Shown: one piece after another, positions 25,913 to 35,946 of the stretch
Numbering within the stretch: the first letter of the stretch is position 1
How the letters are laid out: the number at the start of each line of letters is the position of its first letter
Program-made: the position numbers and the translations under genes
Assembly (NCBI RefSeq): GCF_005217605.1
Contig: NZ_SZPX01000003.1
Location: 1 to 64,000 of the forward strand
From: Sulfurimonas crateris
Lineage (GTDB): Bacteria > Campylobacterota > Campylobacteria > Campylobacterales > Sulfurimonadaceae
Direction of reading: 5' to 3'
DNA: 64,000 nt
The notes under the pieces: model-generated
Seen by the model: only the letters and a program-made list of their open reading frames with translations
The model's database searches: none
Told to the model about the DNA's origin: nothing

Positions 25913-26590
25913 GGTGATCATAGGTATATTTATGGTTATCTTTTTTTGAATATCTATATAGAAGTTTGTATTTGCAGCTAGCGACTTTAGTTCACCGACT
26001 CTCTCTTCATCAATTTTCTTTGCGCTCACTTCGATAGAAAAAATACTGTACTTGTTCTTCTCAAACTTAATATGCTCTCCGACTCTGTAAAATATTTTTG
26101 TTGTTATCTTCTCATTTTTTTCATAGCATGAGTATATTTTATTTAATATCTTAATGAAGTTGTTTGAGTCGAGAATGATCTCCGGAATAGTAGGGTCAAA
26201 ATCCTTTTCAAAGACTATTTTTGAGTTTATGGAGTTAGTGAGCATACAGAGATCAACAAGTGTATATATATTTGTCAATTCACCTATTGGCATTTGTGCA
26301 TTTATCTTAAAAGATGGTGCCTGATAGAGCTTTATGCCTATTACATCATCATTTTCATAGCCTACGGTCAGTGCAAAGAATCTATAACGCCCGAATTCAA
26401 GTTCAACAAAAGTTGTTTTAAATCCAAATGAGACATTTGCATAGGTCGTAGCAAGGTTAAAAAGCTCTTCGGTGGTTATAGCACCTAGTAGAAACTGAGC
26501 TTCTGCGTTTAGTGAAATAATTTTCCCATTTGAGCTAAAGAGTATAAATGGATTATAATCATACTCTATCCACTGCTGCTCAAATGTCAT
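25907..26590 (-). CDS. PAS-like sensor protein downstream of rpoD
   Basis: A 227-residue soluble protein. The N-terminus reads like a PAS domain (YDYNPFILFSSNGKIISLNAEAQFLLG, about 8-34). The rest resembles the dimerisation and start of the ATPase part of a histidine kinase (IPEIILDSNNFIKILNKIYSC) but without an H-box or a full set of N/G boxes. It begins 6 bp after rpoD and is clearly cotranscribed. The function is unknown; a degenerate regulatory kinase is one option. Confidence 0.6.
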   Translation of the reverse strand: MTFEQQWIEYDYNPFILFSSNGKIISLNAEAQFLLGAITTEELFNLATTYANVSFGFKTTFVELEFGRYRFFALTVGYENDDVIGIKLYQAPSFKINAQMPIGELTNIYTLVDLCMLTNSINSKIVFEKDFDPTIPEIILDSNNFIKILNKIYSCYEKNEKITTKIFYRVGEHIKFEKNKYSIFSIEVSAKKIDEERVGELKSLAANTNFYIDIQKKITINIPMITS

Positions 26591-26596
26591 TTGGTA

Positions 26597-28468
26597 TTAC
26601 TCTTCTATGTAGTTTTTAAGTTTTCGTCCGACTTTAGGGTGCTTGAGCTTTTTAATAGCACTCGACTCGATCTGGCGGACTCTTTCGCGTGTTACACTTA
26701 GCTCTTTTCCTATCTCTTCAAGTGTTCTGTCAGACTCATCATCCATAATTCCAAAACGGAGTTTTATAACCGCTTTTTCTCTTTCGTTAAGCTGCTCTAA
26801 AACATTCTCGATCTGAACTCTAAGATCATCTTTTAGTATAGAGTCAGAAGGCGAGAGTGATGATTTATCTTCTATGAAGTCACCAAAACGTCCATCATCT
26901 TCACTTCCGATAGGTGCTTCAAGACTGATAGGCTCTTTTGTGATCTTTATGACGTTTTTAACCTTCTCAACAGAGAGACCGACCTCTTGAGCGATGATCT
27001 CGACATCCGGCTCTCTTCCGTGCTCTTGAAGATGTTTACGCATGATCTTGTTTATGCGGTTTATAGTCTCGATCATATGGATAGGGATACGGATTGTTCT
27101 TGCCTGATCTGCAATTGCACGCGAAATAGCCTGACGGATCCACCATGTTGCATAAGTTGAGAATTTATACCCTTTTTGGTACTCAAACTTGTCAACTGCT
27201 TTCATAAGACCTATATTTCCCTCTTGTATCAAGTCGAGGAACGGAAGTCCACGGTTTGTATATCTCTTTGCAATAGAGACGACAAGTCTTAAGTTAGATT
27301 TTGCCATCTTTGTTTTTGATATTTCAGAGATGTTTTTACCGCGTTTTATCTGCTCTAGAATATCTGCTAGTTTTTCAGGTTCCATATCAAAGCTGTTTTT
27401 TGAAGCCTCTTTGGTCTGTACAAGCTTTTTGATCTCCATATATGTACTTACCATAGTAGCTTCAGGAACCATAGCAGCAATATCTTCTTTGTTTAGATCA
27501 CAAATTTTTTCTACCAAGATCTTATGATTTGCTTTTAGCGTAGAGTTAAAGAGTGGAAGTTTATACTCTAATCTCTTAAGCTCTTTGTCGTAACCCTCAT
27601 CACTCTTAAGTGCGGTCTCCATAGCTTTTACAAGTTCATTTATAAGCTTAGATGTAGGACCAAGGTCTAGCAGCTTCTCTTTTAGGATGCTTTTTTTGAA
27701 AGTAACCGATAAAAAGTAGTGGATAATATCCGGAGTAACTTCACCATCAAGGTTCTCAGGTGCCTTTTCAGTCAGTTTTACCCACTCTTTTTTCGCTTTT
27801 TCCAAAGCTTTAAAGCTTGTTGTGACTTTTTCAACCCTGCTTTTGTCTTTTACCGTCAGTGGCTTTTCCGCATCTTCATCATCGATGTCGTCATTGTCGT
27901 TGTCTGAGTCGTCGTTATCGTCACTGTCGTCATCTTTTTCATCTTCAAAGCTTTTAAATAGCTCTTTGACTCTTCTCTCACGGTTTATAAGAGGCTCTTT
28001 GTAATCTAAAATAAACTCTATTAGGTATGGAACCGAACAGATAGCGTCAATAATGATACTCTCTCCGCCCTCTATCTTTTTAGAGATCTCTATCTCTTCC
28101 TCCTTTGTTAAAAGCGGAATTTGCCCCATTTCACGTAGATACATACGAACGGGAGAGTCTGAGCGTGACCACTCTAGGAGTTCATGCTCTTTTAAGATGT
28201 CGAAGCTGTCCGTTTCATTGTTCTCGATCATCTTTCTTTGAGCGCTTCTTCTAGCCTCTGCCTCTTTGTCGTTTAGAAGCTTTGCATGCTCTGATGCCGT
28301 ATAAATACAAGCTTTGTGCTTTTGTATAAGTTTAAATATATTTGCGGCTTGTGCATTTGTGGGCTGCTTGTCAAAAAGTTCTATTAAAGATTCGTAGGTT
28401 AGACACTCTTTTGGTTTTTGATTGGTAAAGAATGATTCGATAGCTTTGTTGAGTTCTTTAGCTGTCAT
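26597..28468 (-). CDS. rpoD: RNA polymerase primary sigma factor
   Basis: 623 residues from the ATG at 28468 ([14 protein letters not shown]). The open frame extends 30 codons further upstream but that part does not look like RpoD. Region 1.2 is [21 protein letters not shown]. Region 2 has [33 protein letters not shown] and [15 protein letters not shown]. Region 3 follows, and region 4 has [21 protein letters not shown] very acidic Asp/Asn insert (about 190-215) sits between regions 1.2 and 2. Housekeeping sigma-70. Confidence 0.95.
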   Translation of the reverse strand: MTAKELNKAIESFFTNQKPKECLTYESLIELFDKQPTNAQAANIFKLIQKHKACIYTASEHAKLLNDKEAEARRSAQRKMIENNETDSFDILKEHELLEWSRSDSPVRMYLREMGQIPLLTKEEEIEISKKIEGGESIIIDAICSVPYLIEFILDYKEPLINRERRVKELFKSFEDEKDDDSDDNDDSDNDNDDIDDEDAEKPLTVKDKSRVEKVTTSFKALEKAKKEWVKLTEKAPENLDGEVTPDIIHYFLSVTFKKSILKEKLLDLGPTSKLINELVKAMETALKSDEGYDKELKRLEYKLPLFNSTLKANHKILVEKICDLNKEDIAAMVPEATMVSTYMEIKKLVQTKEASKNSFDMEPEKLADILEQIKRGKNISEISKTKMAKSNLRLVVSIAKRYTNRGLPFLDLIQEGNIGLMKAVDKFEYQKGYKFSTYATWWIRQAISRAIADQARTIRIPIHMIETINRINKIMRKHLQEHGREPDVEIIAQEVGLSVEKVKNVIKITKEPISLEAPIGSEDDGRFGDFIEDKSSLSPSDSILKDDLRVQIENVLEQLNEREKAVIKLRFGIMDDESDRTLEEIGKELSVTRERVRQIESSAIKKLKHPKVGRKLKNYIEE

Positions 28469-28549
28469 ATAAAATACACCTTGTTGGTCTATAAGATTTT
28501 TCAAAGGTGGATTATACCCAAACACTCTTAATCTCTCCTTGTTTTTATA

Positions 28550-28567
28550 TTGGAACACACTTTGCTT
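28550..28567 (+). promoter_or_regulatory. Sigma-54 promoter of the flgF/flgG pair
   Basis: TTGGAAC-ACACT-TTGCTT, with GG at 28552-28553 and GC at 28564-28565, exactly 10 bases apart. This is the -24/-12 pattern of RpoN. It lies 32 bp before the flgF start. Sigma-54 control of rod/hook genes is established in Campylobacter and Helicobacter. Confidence 0.75.
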
Positions 28568-28598
28568 TAAACTTGAAAATATTACTCAAAGGTACTTT

Positions 28599-29420
28599 AT
28601 GCAGAGCGGATATTACTCAGCAGCAGCAGGTATGGTTACCCAGTTTAACCGTTTAGATACTATAGCAAACAACCTTGCCAACGTAAATACTGTAGGTTTT
28701 AAAGAGGACAATCTCATTGTTGGTGACTTTATGCGCCTATACAAAGAAGCAAGAGATGAACTCCCCAATGCAAACCACACTAAAGAGGCAGCACAGTTTT
28801 TAAATAGAGCAATGAACAAAGCTCCTCAAGTTGTTGATGCATATACAGACCACTCTTTAGGTGATATGCAAAAGAGTAACAACCCTTTAGATATGGCTTT
28901 ATCAAGGGAGGGGCTTTTCTTTTTGGTAAAAACACCTGACGGAGTCAGATTTACAAGAGACGGATCCTTTACAAGAGACGATCAGGGAAGACTTATAACA
29001 AAAAGCGGCTACGAAGTGCTTCCAAGCGACTATTTTGAATCAAAACAGCCAATAGTATTAAATCAGGAAGATAGCATAATCGAGATAGATAAAAATGGAC
29101 AGATCTATGCAAATGTGCCTAACAGTGCCAATTTTGCTCCAAATGCAAAACTATTTGTAGCACATCCTGACAATATAGCTTTTTTGAAAAAAGAGGGTGA
29201 CAATCTCTACCGCTATGACGGCGAAGAGGAGTTAAAAAGCCTTGAAGAGAGCGGAGCCGTTATGCAGGGTTTTGTAGAGAAGAGCAATGTAAATGCCGTA
29301 AAGATGATGACACAGCTTATAGAGACAAACCGTTTGGTAGGGATGTATCAAAAAGCGATGGACACACAGATGAACGATATGAACCGCGATGCAATTGAAA
29401 AAATTGCCAGAAAATCTTAA
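28599..29420 (+). CDS. flgF: Flagellar basal-body rod protein, FlgF/FlgG2 type
   Basis: 273 residues from the ATG at 28599 (MQSGYYSAAAGM), which has an AAAGG site; the frame's earlier ATG overlaps the sigma-54 promoter and is rejected. The N-terminal rod motif TIANNLANVNTVGFKEDN and the C-terminal QGFVEKSNVNAVKMMTQLIETNRLVGMYQKAM are characteristic. It forms part of the rod that crosses the periplasm. In Campylobacter the equivalent gene is called flgG2. It is 12 bp before flgG. Confidence 0.88.
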   Translation: MQSGYYSAAAGMVTQFNRLDTIANNLANVNTVGFKEDNLIVGDFMRLYKEARDELPNANHTKEAAQFLNRAMNKAPQVVDAYTDHSLGDMQKSNNPLDMALSREGLFFLVKTPDGVRFTRDGSFTRDDQGRLITKSGYEVLPSDYFESKQPIVLNQEDSIIEIDKNGQIYANVPNSANFAPNAKLFVAHPDNIAFLKKEGDNLYRYDGEEELKSLEESGAVMQGFVEKSNVNAVKMMTQLIETNRLVGMYQKAMDTQMNDMNRDAIEKIARKS

Positions 29421-29432
29421 GGAGTTTAGAAC

Positions 29433-30221
29433 ATGATGCAATCACTTTATACTGCTTCAACAGGAATGTTGGGAATGCAGACACAAATAGATACGACGGC
29501 AAACAATATTGCAAACGTAAACACTATCGGTTTTAAAAAGTCGCGCGCTGAGTTTGCAGACTTGATGTACAAAGTCATGGAGTACGCAGGAACATCCACA
29601 AGTGATGTTACAAAAAGCCCTACGGGAATTGAAGTTGGTCTTGGTGTCAGACCTACGGCAATAAACAAGATATTTTCAGAAGGTAGTCTGAAGCAGACTG
29701 ACAATGAACTTGACGTAGCGGTAACCGGAAAAGGTTTTTTTAGACTTGAACTTCCTGATGGAACAGAGGTTTATTCAAGAAACGGTGCTTTTAAGATAGA
29801 CGAGAATGGAACTATCGTAAACAGTGATGGCTACAGAATGGTCCCAGAAGTCGTTATTCCGCCTGATGCAACAAATGTAAGCATAGGAACCGACGGAACT
29901 GTAAGTGTTGTACAACCGGGGCAGACTCAGGCAACTCAGATAGGGCAGATTACGCTCACGAACTTCATAAATCCTGCGGGTCTTCACTCTATGGGAGACA
30001 ACCTCTACATTGAGACCGACAGTTCAGGACAGCCTGTTGAGGGAACCCCCGGGCTTGATGGTCTTGGAGTTCTTAGACAGGGTTTTGTTGAGCTAAGCAA
30101 TGTTGAGCTTGTCGTTGAACTTACAGACCTTATTACAGGTCAGCGTGCGTATGATTCTAACTCAAAGGTAATCACGACAAGTGATGAAATGCTCCAAACC
30201 ACAAATAATCTAAAAAGATAA
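29433..30221 (+). CDS. flgG: Flagellar distal rod protein FlgG
   Basis: A 262-residue protein, standard length. It starts MMQSLYTASTGMLGMQTQIDTTANNIANVNTIGFKKSRAEF (N-terminal signature split here for reference only: TTANNIANVNTIGFKKSRAE). It ends in the C-terminal helix GFVELSNVELVVELTDLITG with QRAYDSNSKVI. It builds the drive-shaft rod below the hook. It is cotranscribed with flgF from the sigma-54 promoter. No other flagellar rod genes follow; an AT-rich insertion begins after it. Confidence 0.94.
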   Translation: MMQSLYTASTGMLGMQTQIDTTANNIANVNTIGFKKSRAEFADLMYKVMEYAGTSTSDVTKSPTGIEVGLGVRPTAINKIFSEGSLKQTDNELDVAVTGKGFFRLELPDGTEVYSRNGAFKIDENGTIVNSDGYRMVPEVVIPPDATNVSIGTDGTVSVVQPGQTQATQIGQITLTNFINPAGLHSMGDNLYIETDSSGQPVEGTPGLDGLGVLRQGFVELSNVELVVELTDLITGQRAYDSNSKVITTSDEMLQTTNNLKR

Positions 30222-30287
30222 TAAACTCCTAAAAGCAGCCTAATACTAATTGATATCAAGCTGCATTAATATAAAATAAGGCTCAAG

Positions 30288-31454
30288 ATGAAAGAAGAAT
30301 TTTTCGGTAATTTATATTTATTCTTTTCCTATAGTGCATCTGATATTTCAAAAATATTAGAAATAAATAACGACAAATGTACAAAAATTAGTGATTATTT
30401 AGATAAATTTGAATCACAGATTAATCTAGAAATCACTTCCACAACAAGCAGTTTGATTAAGAGAAAATATGTTGATGAATTAAATTTTTTTTATTTGGAT
30501 GAAAATGAAAGTATTGAATCTAACAAAACTGAAACAGGAAAATTATTCGCAACATTTGATACTATTACTAATTTAGTGGTCGTAACAGTTGCTTTTTTTG
30601 AAACAAGTATTCCTATTTCTCATATACTTGATAGGCTTTCTCAAAATAATATTCAGATTTTTAAAGACGATAAAAAAATGCTATTAAGCGATTATTTACA
30701 AAATATGTATTGTCTAGAATACCATGGTAGCGCAAAGGCTTGTTTAACTACAAATAACTCGATAAACGATGAAATATACCCATATTATATAGCAAATGAA
30801 ACTTTTGATTCATCGGTTATGTCAGCAACCTTAAAAGATGAAATATACGGAAAAAAATTACTTGAAAATCTTGCTCAATATAACAGTAGCGATATTTATT
30901 CAGGAAAAAATACAATAATAAGAATTGATAAAAGAGATTATAAAAAACAAAATAAATCTAGAATCGAAAGTGATATTATTTTTTTATTTATTATTGAAAT
31001 ATTGATGTTTAAAGAAACTGCTATTGAGAGAAGTAATAAAAAAATAATTAATTACTTAAATTCTAAAAAAGATATAGATTTAAAAATACTTGATAAACTT
31101 AATAGAGAGTTTAGTCAAACAATTCCTTTTTGGGATATAAAAGTGTTTAAATATATAGCTGCTCAAAATCTAGCAAACAAAATTGAGTCATCTTTTGGGC
31201 TAAACGAAAGATATGAAAATTATGAAAAAAATCAAAACTTTCTTCAGCACAAAATCAATATAAAACAAGCAATTGCGCAAGAACATGAAAGTAAAATTTT
31301 ATTTACTATTGCTATTGTTCTTTTTATTTTTGAAGTTTATAAATTAGGTTCTGAGTTTATTGGCAAAAGTACTTCTTTATTTTTTTCAACATCTTTAATT
31401 TTAATTTTTTTAATTTACTGGGTTAATAAAAATAGGAAATTAAATGATGGATGA
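30288..31454 (+). CDS. Membrane protein with two C-terminal helices, unknown (CorA-like layout)
   Basis: A 388-residue protein, very Lys/Asn/Ile-rich. An N-terminal soluble region (about 1-250, with a TNLVVVTVAFFETSIPISHI stretch) is followed by a helical stalk (about 280-335) and two closely spaced C-terminal membrane helices (about 340-355 and 364-381) with only a short loop. This is the CorA-type layout, but the GMN loop motif is absent (the loop reads KLGSEFIGKST). I do not recognise a family. It overlaps the next gene by 11 bp. Codon use is unlike the flanking flgG and leuD, suggesting transfer. Confidence 0.55.
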   Translation: MKEEFFGNLYLFFSYSASDISKILEINNDKCTKISDYLDKFESQINLEITSTTSSLIKRKYVDELNFFYLDENESIESNKTETGKLFATFDTITNLVVVTVAFFETSIPISHILDRLSQNNIQIFKDDKKMLLSDYLQNMYCLEYHGSAKACLTTNNSINDEIYPYYIANETFDSSVMSATLKDEIYGKKLLENLAQYNSSDIYSGKNTIIRIDKRDYKKQNKSRIESDIIFLFIIEILMFKETAIERSNKKIINYLNSKKDIDLKILDKLNREFSQTIPFWDIKVFKYIAAQNLANKIESSFGLNERYENYEKNQNFLQHKINIKQAIAQEHESKILFTIAIVLFIFEVYKLGSEFIGKSTSLFFSTSLILIFLIYWVNKNRKLNDG

Positions 31455-32343
31455 AATGCATAGAAAATTAGTCAATTTATTTGAGGAGTTTTACTTGATA
31501 AATTTAAGTAAAACATCTGCCATATCATTAATTGATGAAATTGTTGACAATTGTCATTCAGATATAAAATTATACAAGTATAAAAGAATTTTTTTTATAA
31601 AAAATATTATTTATAATTATAAATATAACAAATTAAACAAAAAGTACTATTTTGAAATTTGTTTATGGTACTACCGTATATTTGAAAATAAAAATAATAG
31701 TTGGTTAAATAAAAATTTAATAGATTTTTATCAAAACAATAAAAATTTTATTGAAATCTTAAAAATAGAGGATCTTGTAAGATATAAATGGAGTATGAAT
31801 GATATAGTTTCTGATTCTGTGAGATTATCTGGTGATAATATTTTTAATTATCATAGTAGTGATAAAGAAATCAAATACTGGGTTCATATGAGAAGTAAAA
31901 ACAAAGAACTTTTTCTTGCTCTTTTGTTTTGTGGGAAGATAATCGGTCATATTGGTGCTATAGTGATTAATAAAACTGAATATAATTTAATGAAAGAAGG
32001 TGTATTACATGAAAATGAATTTTCCCATGGAACTTCAGATATAAATATAGTTAAATATTTATATATCCCAACTATTGTCATTGAGTATAATTTTAGAAAT
32101 CCATTTGTATTAAAAAATATAATTATAAATTTTTTTAAATTAATTAAACAATTTAATGAAAAACACAAATCAATTAAATCTATATTAACTAATGTCTACT
32201 CTGAAGAAGGAAAAAGTGTGGCTGAAAAACTTGGTTTTAAAGCTGTAAAAAAACACGTAGATGAAGGTATAGTCTATGAACTTGATGTTAGTTTTATGAA
32301 TACAAATAAAAACATCCCATCCAGAATATTAGAAAAAATTTAA
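31444..32343 (+). CDS. GNAT-like protein, unknown
   Basis: A 299-residue AT-rich protein. The N-terminal ~130 residues are helical and unrecognised. The C-terminal half reads like an N-acetyltransferase: strand LALLFCGKIIGHIGAIVIN, a middle strand YLYIPTIVIEYNFRN, and the closing SILTNVYSEEGKSVAEKLGFK typical of GNAT motif B. The usual Q/RxxGxG/A acetyl-CoA loop is not clear, so activity is uncertain. It is translationally coupled to the membrane protein before it and the two probably work together. There is no terminator between this pair and leuD. Confidence 0.5.
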   Translation: MMDEMHRKLVNLFEEFYLINLSKTSAISLIDEIVDNCHSDIKLYKYKRIFFIKNIIYNYKYNKLNKKYYFEICLWYYRIFENKNNSWLNKNLIDFYQNNKNFIEILKIEDLVRYKWSMNDIVSDSVRLSGDNIFNYHSSDKEIKYWVHMRSKNKELFLALLFCGKIIGHIGAIVINKTEYNLMKEGVLHENEFSHGTSDINIVKYLYIPTIVIEYNFRNPFVLKNIIINFFKLIKQFNEKHKSIKSILTNVYSEEGKSVAEKLGFKAVKKHVDEGIVYELDVSFMNTNKNIPSRILEKI

Positions 32344-32414
32344 TAATATTTATTTTAAATTTAAATTTAAACTTACGACAAAAACTCTTTATAAAACTAA
32401 AATTTCATTTTGGG

Positions 32415-32420
32415 TATAAT
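32415..32420 (+). promoter_or_regulatory. -10 box of leuD
   Basis: TATAAT in the context TGGGTATAATCGC, 35 bp before the leuD ATG. This gives leuD-leuB its own start after the AT-rich insertion. Confidence 0.6.
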
Positions 32421-32455
32421 CGCAAAATTAATTTAGTACTTAATTAGGAATTTAT

Positions 32456-32959
32456 ATGCAAAAAGCAAATATTAACGGCAAAGTTTGGAGATTTGGAAAA
32501 GATATTGATACAGATTTGATCATAGCAGCTCGTTATTTGAACACGTCAGTACCCGAAGAGTTGGCAAAACACGTTATGGAAGATGCAGACCCTGAGTTCG
32601 TCAATAAGATGAGCAGAGGAGACGTAATAGTCGCAGATGAGAATTTCGGCTGCGGAAGTTCCCGTGAACACGCTCCAATAGCTCTTAAAGCGGCAGGTGT
32701 TGCAGCAGTTATAGCTCCTACGTTCGCAAGAATCTTTTATCGTAACGCTTTTAATATGGGACTTCCTATATTTGAACTAAAAGAGAGCAGTGAGATTGCC
32801 GAGGGTGATGAGATAAGCGTAGATATGAACAATGGAACGATTACCAATAAAACATCAGGAAAAGTTTATAACTTCACGCCGATCCCTGCGTTTATGCAAG
32901 AGCTGATCGATGCAGGCGGACTTATGAATTTTGCACAAAATGAGATTAAAGGTAAATAA
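32456..32959 (+). CDS. leuD: 3-isopropylmalate dehydratase small subunit
   Basis: A 167-residue LeuD of the short type. [12 protein letters not shown] at the start and the swivel-domain motif [19 protein letters not shown] are intact, followed by [13 protein letters not shown]. With LeuC it isomerises 2- and 3-isopropylmalate in leucine synthesis; leuC is not in this window. The last base overlaps the first base of leuB. Confidence 0.94.
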   Translation: MQKANINGKVWRFGKDIDTDLIIAARYLNTSVPEELAKHVMEDADPEFVNKMSRGDVIVADENFGCGSSREHAPIALKAAGVAAVIAPTFARIFYRNAFNMGLPIFELKESSEIAEGDEISVDMNNGTITNKTSGKVYNFTPIPAFMQELIDAGGLMNFAQNEIKGK

Positions 32960-34026
32960 TGAAAACATATAAAATCGCACTTATCAAGGGTGACGGAATC
33001 GGCCCTGAGATTATAGATGAAGCAGTAAAGGTTTTAGATGCCGTAGCTTCATGCTGTGATATAGAGTTCTCTTATGAAGAGGCTCTAATGGGCGGCTGTG
33101 CTTATGATATTACCGGTGATCCGCTTCCTCAAGAGACGATCAACATCTCACTAAACAGTGATGCTGTACTTTTTGGTGCGATCGGCGGTCAAAAATGGGA
33201 TAATCTGCCTCGTGAGAAGAGACCTGAGAGCGGACTTTTAAGATTTCGTAAAGAGCTTGGCGTCTATGCGAACCTGCGTCCTGCAGTCGTTTATGATGAA
33301 CTTGTAAATGCTTCATCACTAAAGCCTGAGATAGTAAAAGGCGTTGATCTTATGGTCGTTCGCGAACTGATCGGCGGCATCTACTTCGGTGAACCAAAAG
33401 GGCGTGACGAGAACAGAGGGTGGAACACTATGGTCTACACTCGTGAAGAGATCGTAAGAATTGCTCATCAGGCGTTTAAAATAGCTATGACAAGAAGCAA
33501 AAGAGTCTGTTCGGTAGACAAAGCGAATGTTTTGGATGTCTCACAGCTTTGGAGAGACGTAGTGACCGAGGTTGCAGAGGAGTATCCTGAGGTTGAGCTC
33601 TCTCATATGTACGTTGATAATGCCGCAATGCAGCTTATCCGCGATCCTAAGCAGTTTGACGTAATGCTGACAGGAAATATTTTCGGCGATATTTTGAGTG
33701 ATGAAGCTAGTATGCTATCAGGCTCAATTGGACTCTTGCCTTCAGCTTCAGTAGGAGCAAAGATCGGTGTTTATGAGCCGATACACGGCTCTGCTCCTGA
33801 TATTGCAGGGCAGGGAATCGCAAACCCAATTGCTACTATCTCATCTGCTTCAATGATGCTTCGTTATGCTTTGGGCGAAAATGATGCGGCTGACAAGATA
33901 GATGCAGCTATTAAAAGAGCTTTAAAAGAGGGTTACAGAACAAAAGACTTGGCTCAGTTTGATGCTAAAGAGGTCTGTTCTACAAGCGAAATGGGCTCTA
34001 TTATCGCTAATTATGCGGCAAAATGA
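32959..34026 (+). CDS. leuB: 3-isopropylmalate dehydrogenase
   Basis: A 355-residue NAD-dependent oxidative decarboxylase of leucine synthesis. It begins [20 protein letters not shown]. It has the substrate arginines ([15 protein letters not shown]), Lys and Asp ligands ([27 protein letters not shown]), and the NAD loop [18 protein letters not shown]. All active residues are present. It overlaps leuD by one base and the next small gene by 4 bp. Confidence 0.96.
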   Translation: MKTYKIALIKGDGIGPEIIDEAVKVLDAVASCCDIEFSYEEALMGGCAYDITGDPLPQETINISLNSDAVLFGAIGGQKWDNLPREKRPESGLLRFRKELGVYANLRPAVVYDELVNASSLKPEIVKGVDLMVVRELIGGIYFGEPKGRDENRGWNTMVYTREEIVRIAHQAFKIAMTRSKRVCSVDKANVLDVSQLWRDVVTEVAEEYPEVELSHMYVDNAAMQLIRDPKQFDVMLTGNIFGDILSDEASMLSGSIGLLPSASVGAKIGVYEPIHGSAPDIAGQGIANPIATISSASMMLRYALGENDAADKIDAAIKRALKEGYRTKDLAQFDAKEVCSTSEMGSIIANYAAK

Positions 34027-34271
34027 AAACACTTACCTTAGCAAATATCTATGAACTTCAAGGGCTAAAAGAAGAGGCTCTTGAGATATATAAAGAGATA
34101 CTTAAAAAAGATCCCTCAAATAGTGACGCTAAGATCGCGATACGAAGACTCTCAGGCATGAGAAAGAAGTTTTTAAACGTAAATACCCAGATGAAAGAGT
34201 ATTTTGTAAAGATGGAAGCAGACATTGAGTTTAATGAATTTGAAAGGTGGTTATTGAAACTATGGAACTAA
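34023..34271 (+). CDS. Small TPR-like protein
   Basis: 82 residues. One tetratricopeptide-like helical pair is visible ([20 protein letters not shown] then [17 protein letters not shown]), followed by a helical tail. It is probably a protein-binding adaptor. Start and stop overlap its neighbours (ATGA with leuB, 10 bp with the next gene), so it belongs to the leuB transcript. The partner is unknown. Confidence 0.65.
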   Translation: MKTLTLANIYELQGLKEEALEIYKEILKKDPSNSDAKIAIRRLSGMRKKFLNVNTQMKEYFVKMEADIEFNEFERWLLKLWN

Positions 34272-34633
34272 AAGATGTAATCCTCTCTACTTTGGCGGAG
34301 ATGGAGAGTGATAAGCCCCAAAAAAATATAATCAGTAACCCAAAACCTCTTAAGGAAGTTAAAGAGAAAATCCAAGAAGAGCAACAAGAAGAAGAAAAAG
34401 AAGAGATTAGAGTTGAAGAGGAGTCTGATCTTGAAGATGAGCAGACCCCAAACAATGAGCTCTTCTTCTTAAAATCTATGAGAGAGAGACTGCTTGTGCT
34501 TTTTGAAGGCTTTCAAGCTCCAAATAACACAAATATAGAGGCTAAGATAGATATGACGCTCAATTTTTTGGAGTATGTTCTAGTTACCATAGATTCAAGA
34601 GTTGAAGAGATTGAAAGAGGTAAGCGAAAATGA
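34262..34633 (+). CDS. CiaD-like domain protein
   Basis: 123 residues from the ATG at 34262, with an AAAGGTGG site 11 nt upstream; a GTG at 34247 is an alternative. The N-terminal half is disordered and very acidic (EEQQEEEKEEIRVEEES). The C-terminal half (ELFFLKSMRERLLVLFEGFQ and LNFLEYVLVTIDSRVEEIE) matches the CiaD-like domain as I recall it from Campylobacter and relatives. In a non-pathogen the role is likely structural or regulatory, not invasion. It overlaps purU by 4 bp. Confidence 0.6.
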   Translation: MELKDVILSTLAEMESDKPQKNIISNPKPLKEVKEKIQEEQQEEEKEEIRVEEESDLEDEQTPNNELFFLKSMRERLLVLFEGFQAPNNTNIEAKIDMTLNFLEYVLVTIDSRVEEIERGKRK

Positions 34634-35472
34634 GTCAATACAGAGTCCTCATAGATGCAAATGATGAAAAAGGCTTGGTGCATAAAATATCAAGCGTCTT
34701 TTTTCAAAACGACTTAAACATCCTCTCAAACAATGAGTTTGTAGATAAAGAGAATAATAAATTTTTTATGAGAAGCGTTGTTGACGGCGATATCGTTTTA
34801 GACAAGCTCTACCAATCCCTGTGTGATGTTCTGCCGCAAAATGCTAACGTAGATGTGATAGCCCCTAAAAATAAAAATATAATCATCATGGCGACAAAAG
34901 AGATGCATGCTCTTGGCGATATTCTCATAAGACACGAAGCAGGGGAGTTAGAGGCAAATATATTGGCTGTTATATCAAACTACAGCGACTTGGAGTCTCT
35001 TGTAAGCAAGTTTAATATTCCATTCATCTGCATCTCTCATGAAGGTTTAAACAGAGAAGAGCATGAAAATAAGATTCTTAAGTGTTTGACAGAGTTTGAA
35101 GAGATAGACTATATTGTTCTGGCAAAATATATGAGGATTTTAACTCCTAAGTTTGTGGAGGTTTATGAGAACAGGATCATAAACATTCATCACTCTTTTT
35201 TGCCTGCTTTTATAGGTGCAAATCCTTATAAACAGGCTTATGAGAGAGGCGTTAAGATCATAGGGGCCACATCTCACTTTGTTAACAACAATCTTGATGA
35301 GGGTCCGATCATTGCCCAAGAGGTCATACACGTCGATCACGCTTACGGCTGGAGAGATATGCAGCGCTCAGGCAAGGATGTTGAAAAAGTAGTTTTATCC
35401 AGAGCTTTAAAGCTGGCACTTGAAGATAGAATATTTGTATATGAAAATAAAACCGTTATTTTTCAGGGATAG
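34630..35472 (+). CDS. purU: Formyltetrahydrofolate deformylase
   Basis: A 280-residue enzyme hydrolysing 10-formyl-THF to formate and THF. The N-terminal ACT regulatory domain is LIDANDEKGLVHKISSVFFQ. The C-terminal formyltransferase-type domain has INIHHSFLPAFIGANPYKQA (catalytic His) and GATSHFVNNNLDEGPIIAQE (catalytic Asp). Length is typical. It balances folate pools with FolD. Confidence 0.94.
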   Translation: MSQYRVLIDANDEKGLVHKISSVFFQNDLNILSNNEFVDKENNKFFMRSVVDGDIVLDKLYQSLCDVLPQNANVDVIAPKNKNIIIMATKEMHALGDILIRHEAGELEANILAVISNYSDLESLVSKFNIPFICISHEGLNREEHENKILKCLTEFEEIDYIVLAKYMRILTPKFVEVYENRIINIHHSFLPAFIGANPYKQAYERGVKIIGATSHFVNNNLDEGPIIAQEVIHVDHAYGWRDMQRSGKDVEKVVLSRALKLALEDRIFVYENKTVIFQG

Positions 35473-35475
35473 AGA

Positions 35476-35946
35476 ATGTTTAACCTTGTTCTAGTAAATC
35501 CGCAGATACCAAACAATACCGGAGCAATAGGTCGTCTGTGCGTTAATGCCGGTGCATCTTTGCACATAATAAAGCCCATTGCTTTTGATATAGACGAAAA
35601 AGCGGTCAGACGTGCAGGACTTGACTATTGGCATAAGCTGGACCTTCATGTCTGGGAGAGCATAGATGATTTTTTTCAAAATAATAAAATAACAGACAAT
35701 GCTTACTTTGCCACCACTAAAACAGACAAACCATACTTTGAAGCGGCATTTAAAGAGGGCGATTACATATTTTTTGGAAGCGAAACTGCGGGAATACCAG
35801 AGGCTATTTTAGATGCCTACAAAGAGCAAAATATAACTATACCTATGACCAAAGATGGCAGAAGCCTAAACCTGGCGATAAGCACAGGCATAGTTTTATA
35901 TGATGCAATAAGACAGAACTACACCGCTTTTAAAGGACTCCTATGA
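35476..35946 (+). CDS. trmL: tRNA (cytidine/uridine(34)-2'-O)-methyltransferase
   Basis: A 156-residue SPOUT methyltransferase. The knot motifs are PQIPNNTGAIGRLCVNAGA at the start (RNA and SAM contact Arg and Asn), FFGSETAGIPEAIL in the middle, and IPMTKDGRSLNLAISTGIVLY at the end. It 2'-O-methylates the wobble base of certain leucine tRNAs. The stop overlaps the start of a 46-residue membrane protein gene (ATGA). Confidence 0.92.
   Translation: MFNLVLVNPQIPNNTGAIGRLCVNAGASLHIIKPIAFDIDEKAVRRAGLDYWHKLDLHVWESIDDFFQNNKITDNAYFATTKTDKPYFEAAFKEGDYIFFGSETAGIPEAILDAYKEQNITIPMTKDGRSLNLAISTGIVLYDAIRQNYTAFKGLL

Noticed and set aside
28469-28558. 30-codon N-terminal extension of rpoD
   Set aside because: It overlaps the sigma-54 promoter of the flgF/flgG pair and is not RpoD-like.
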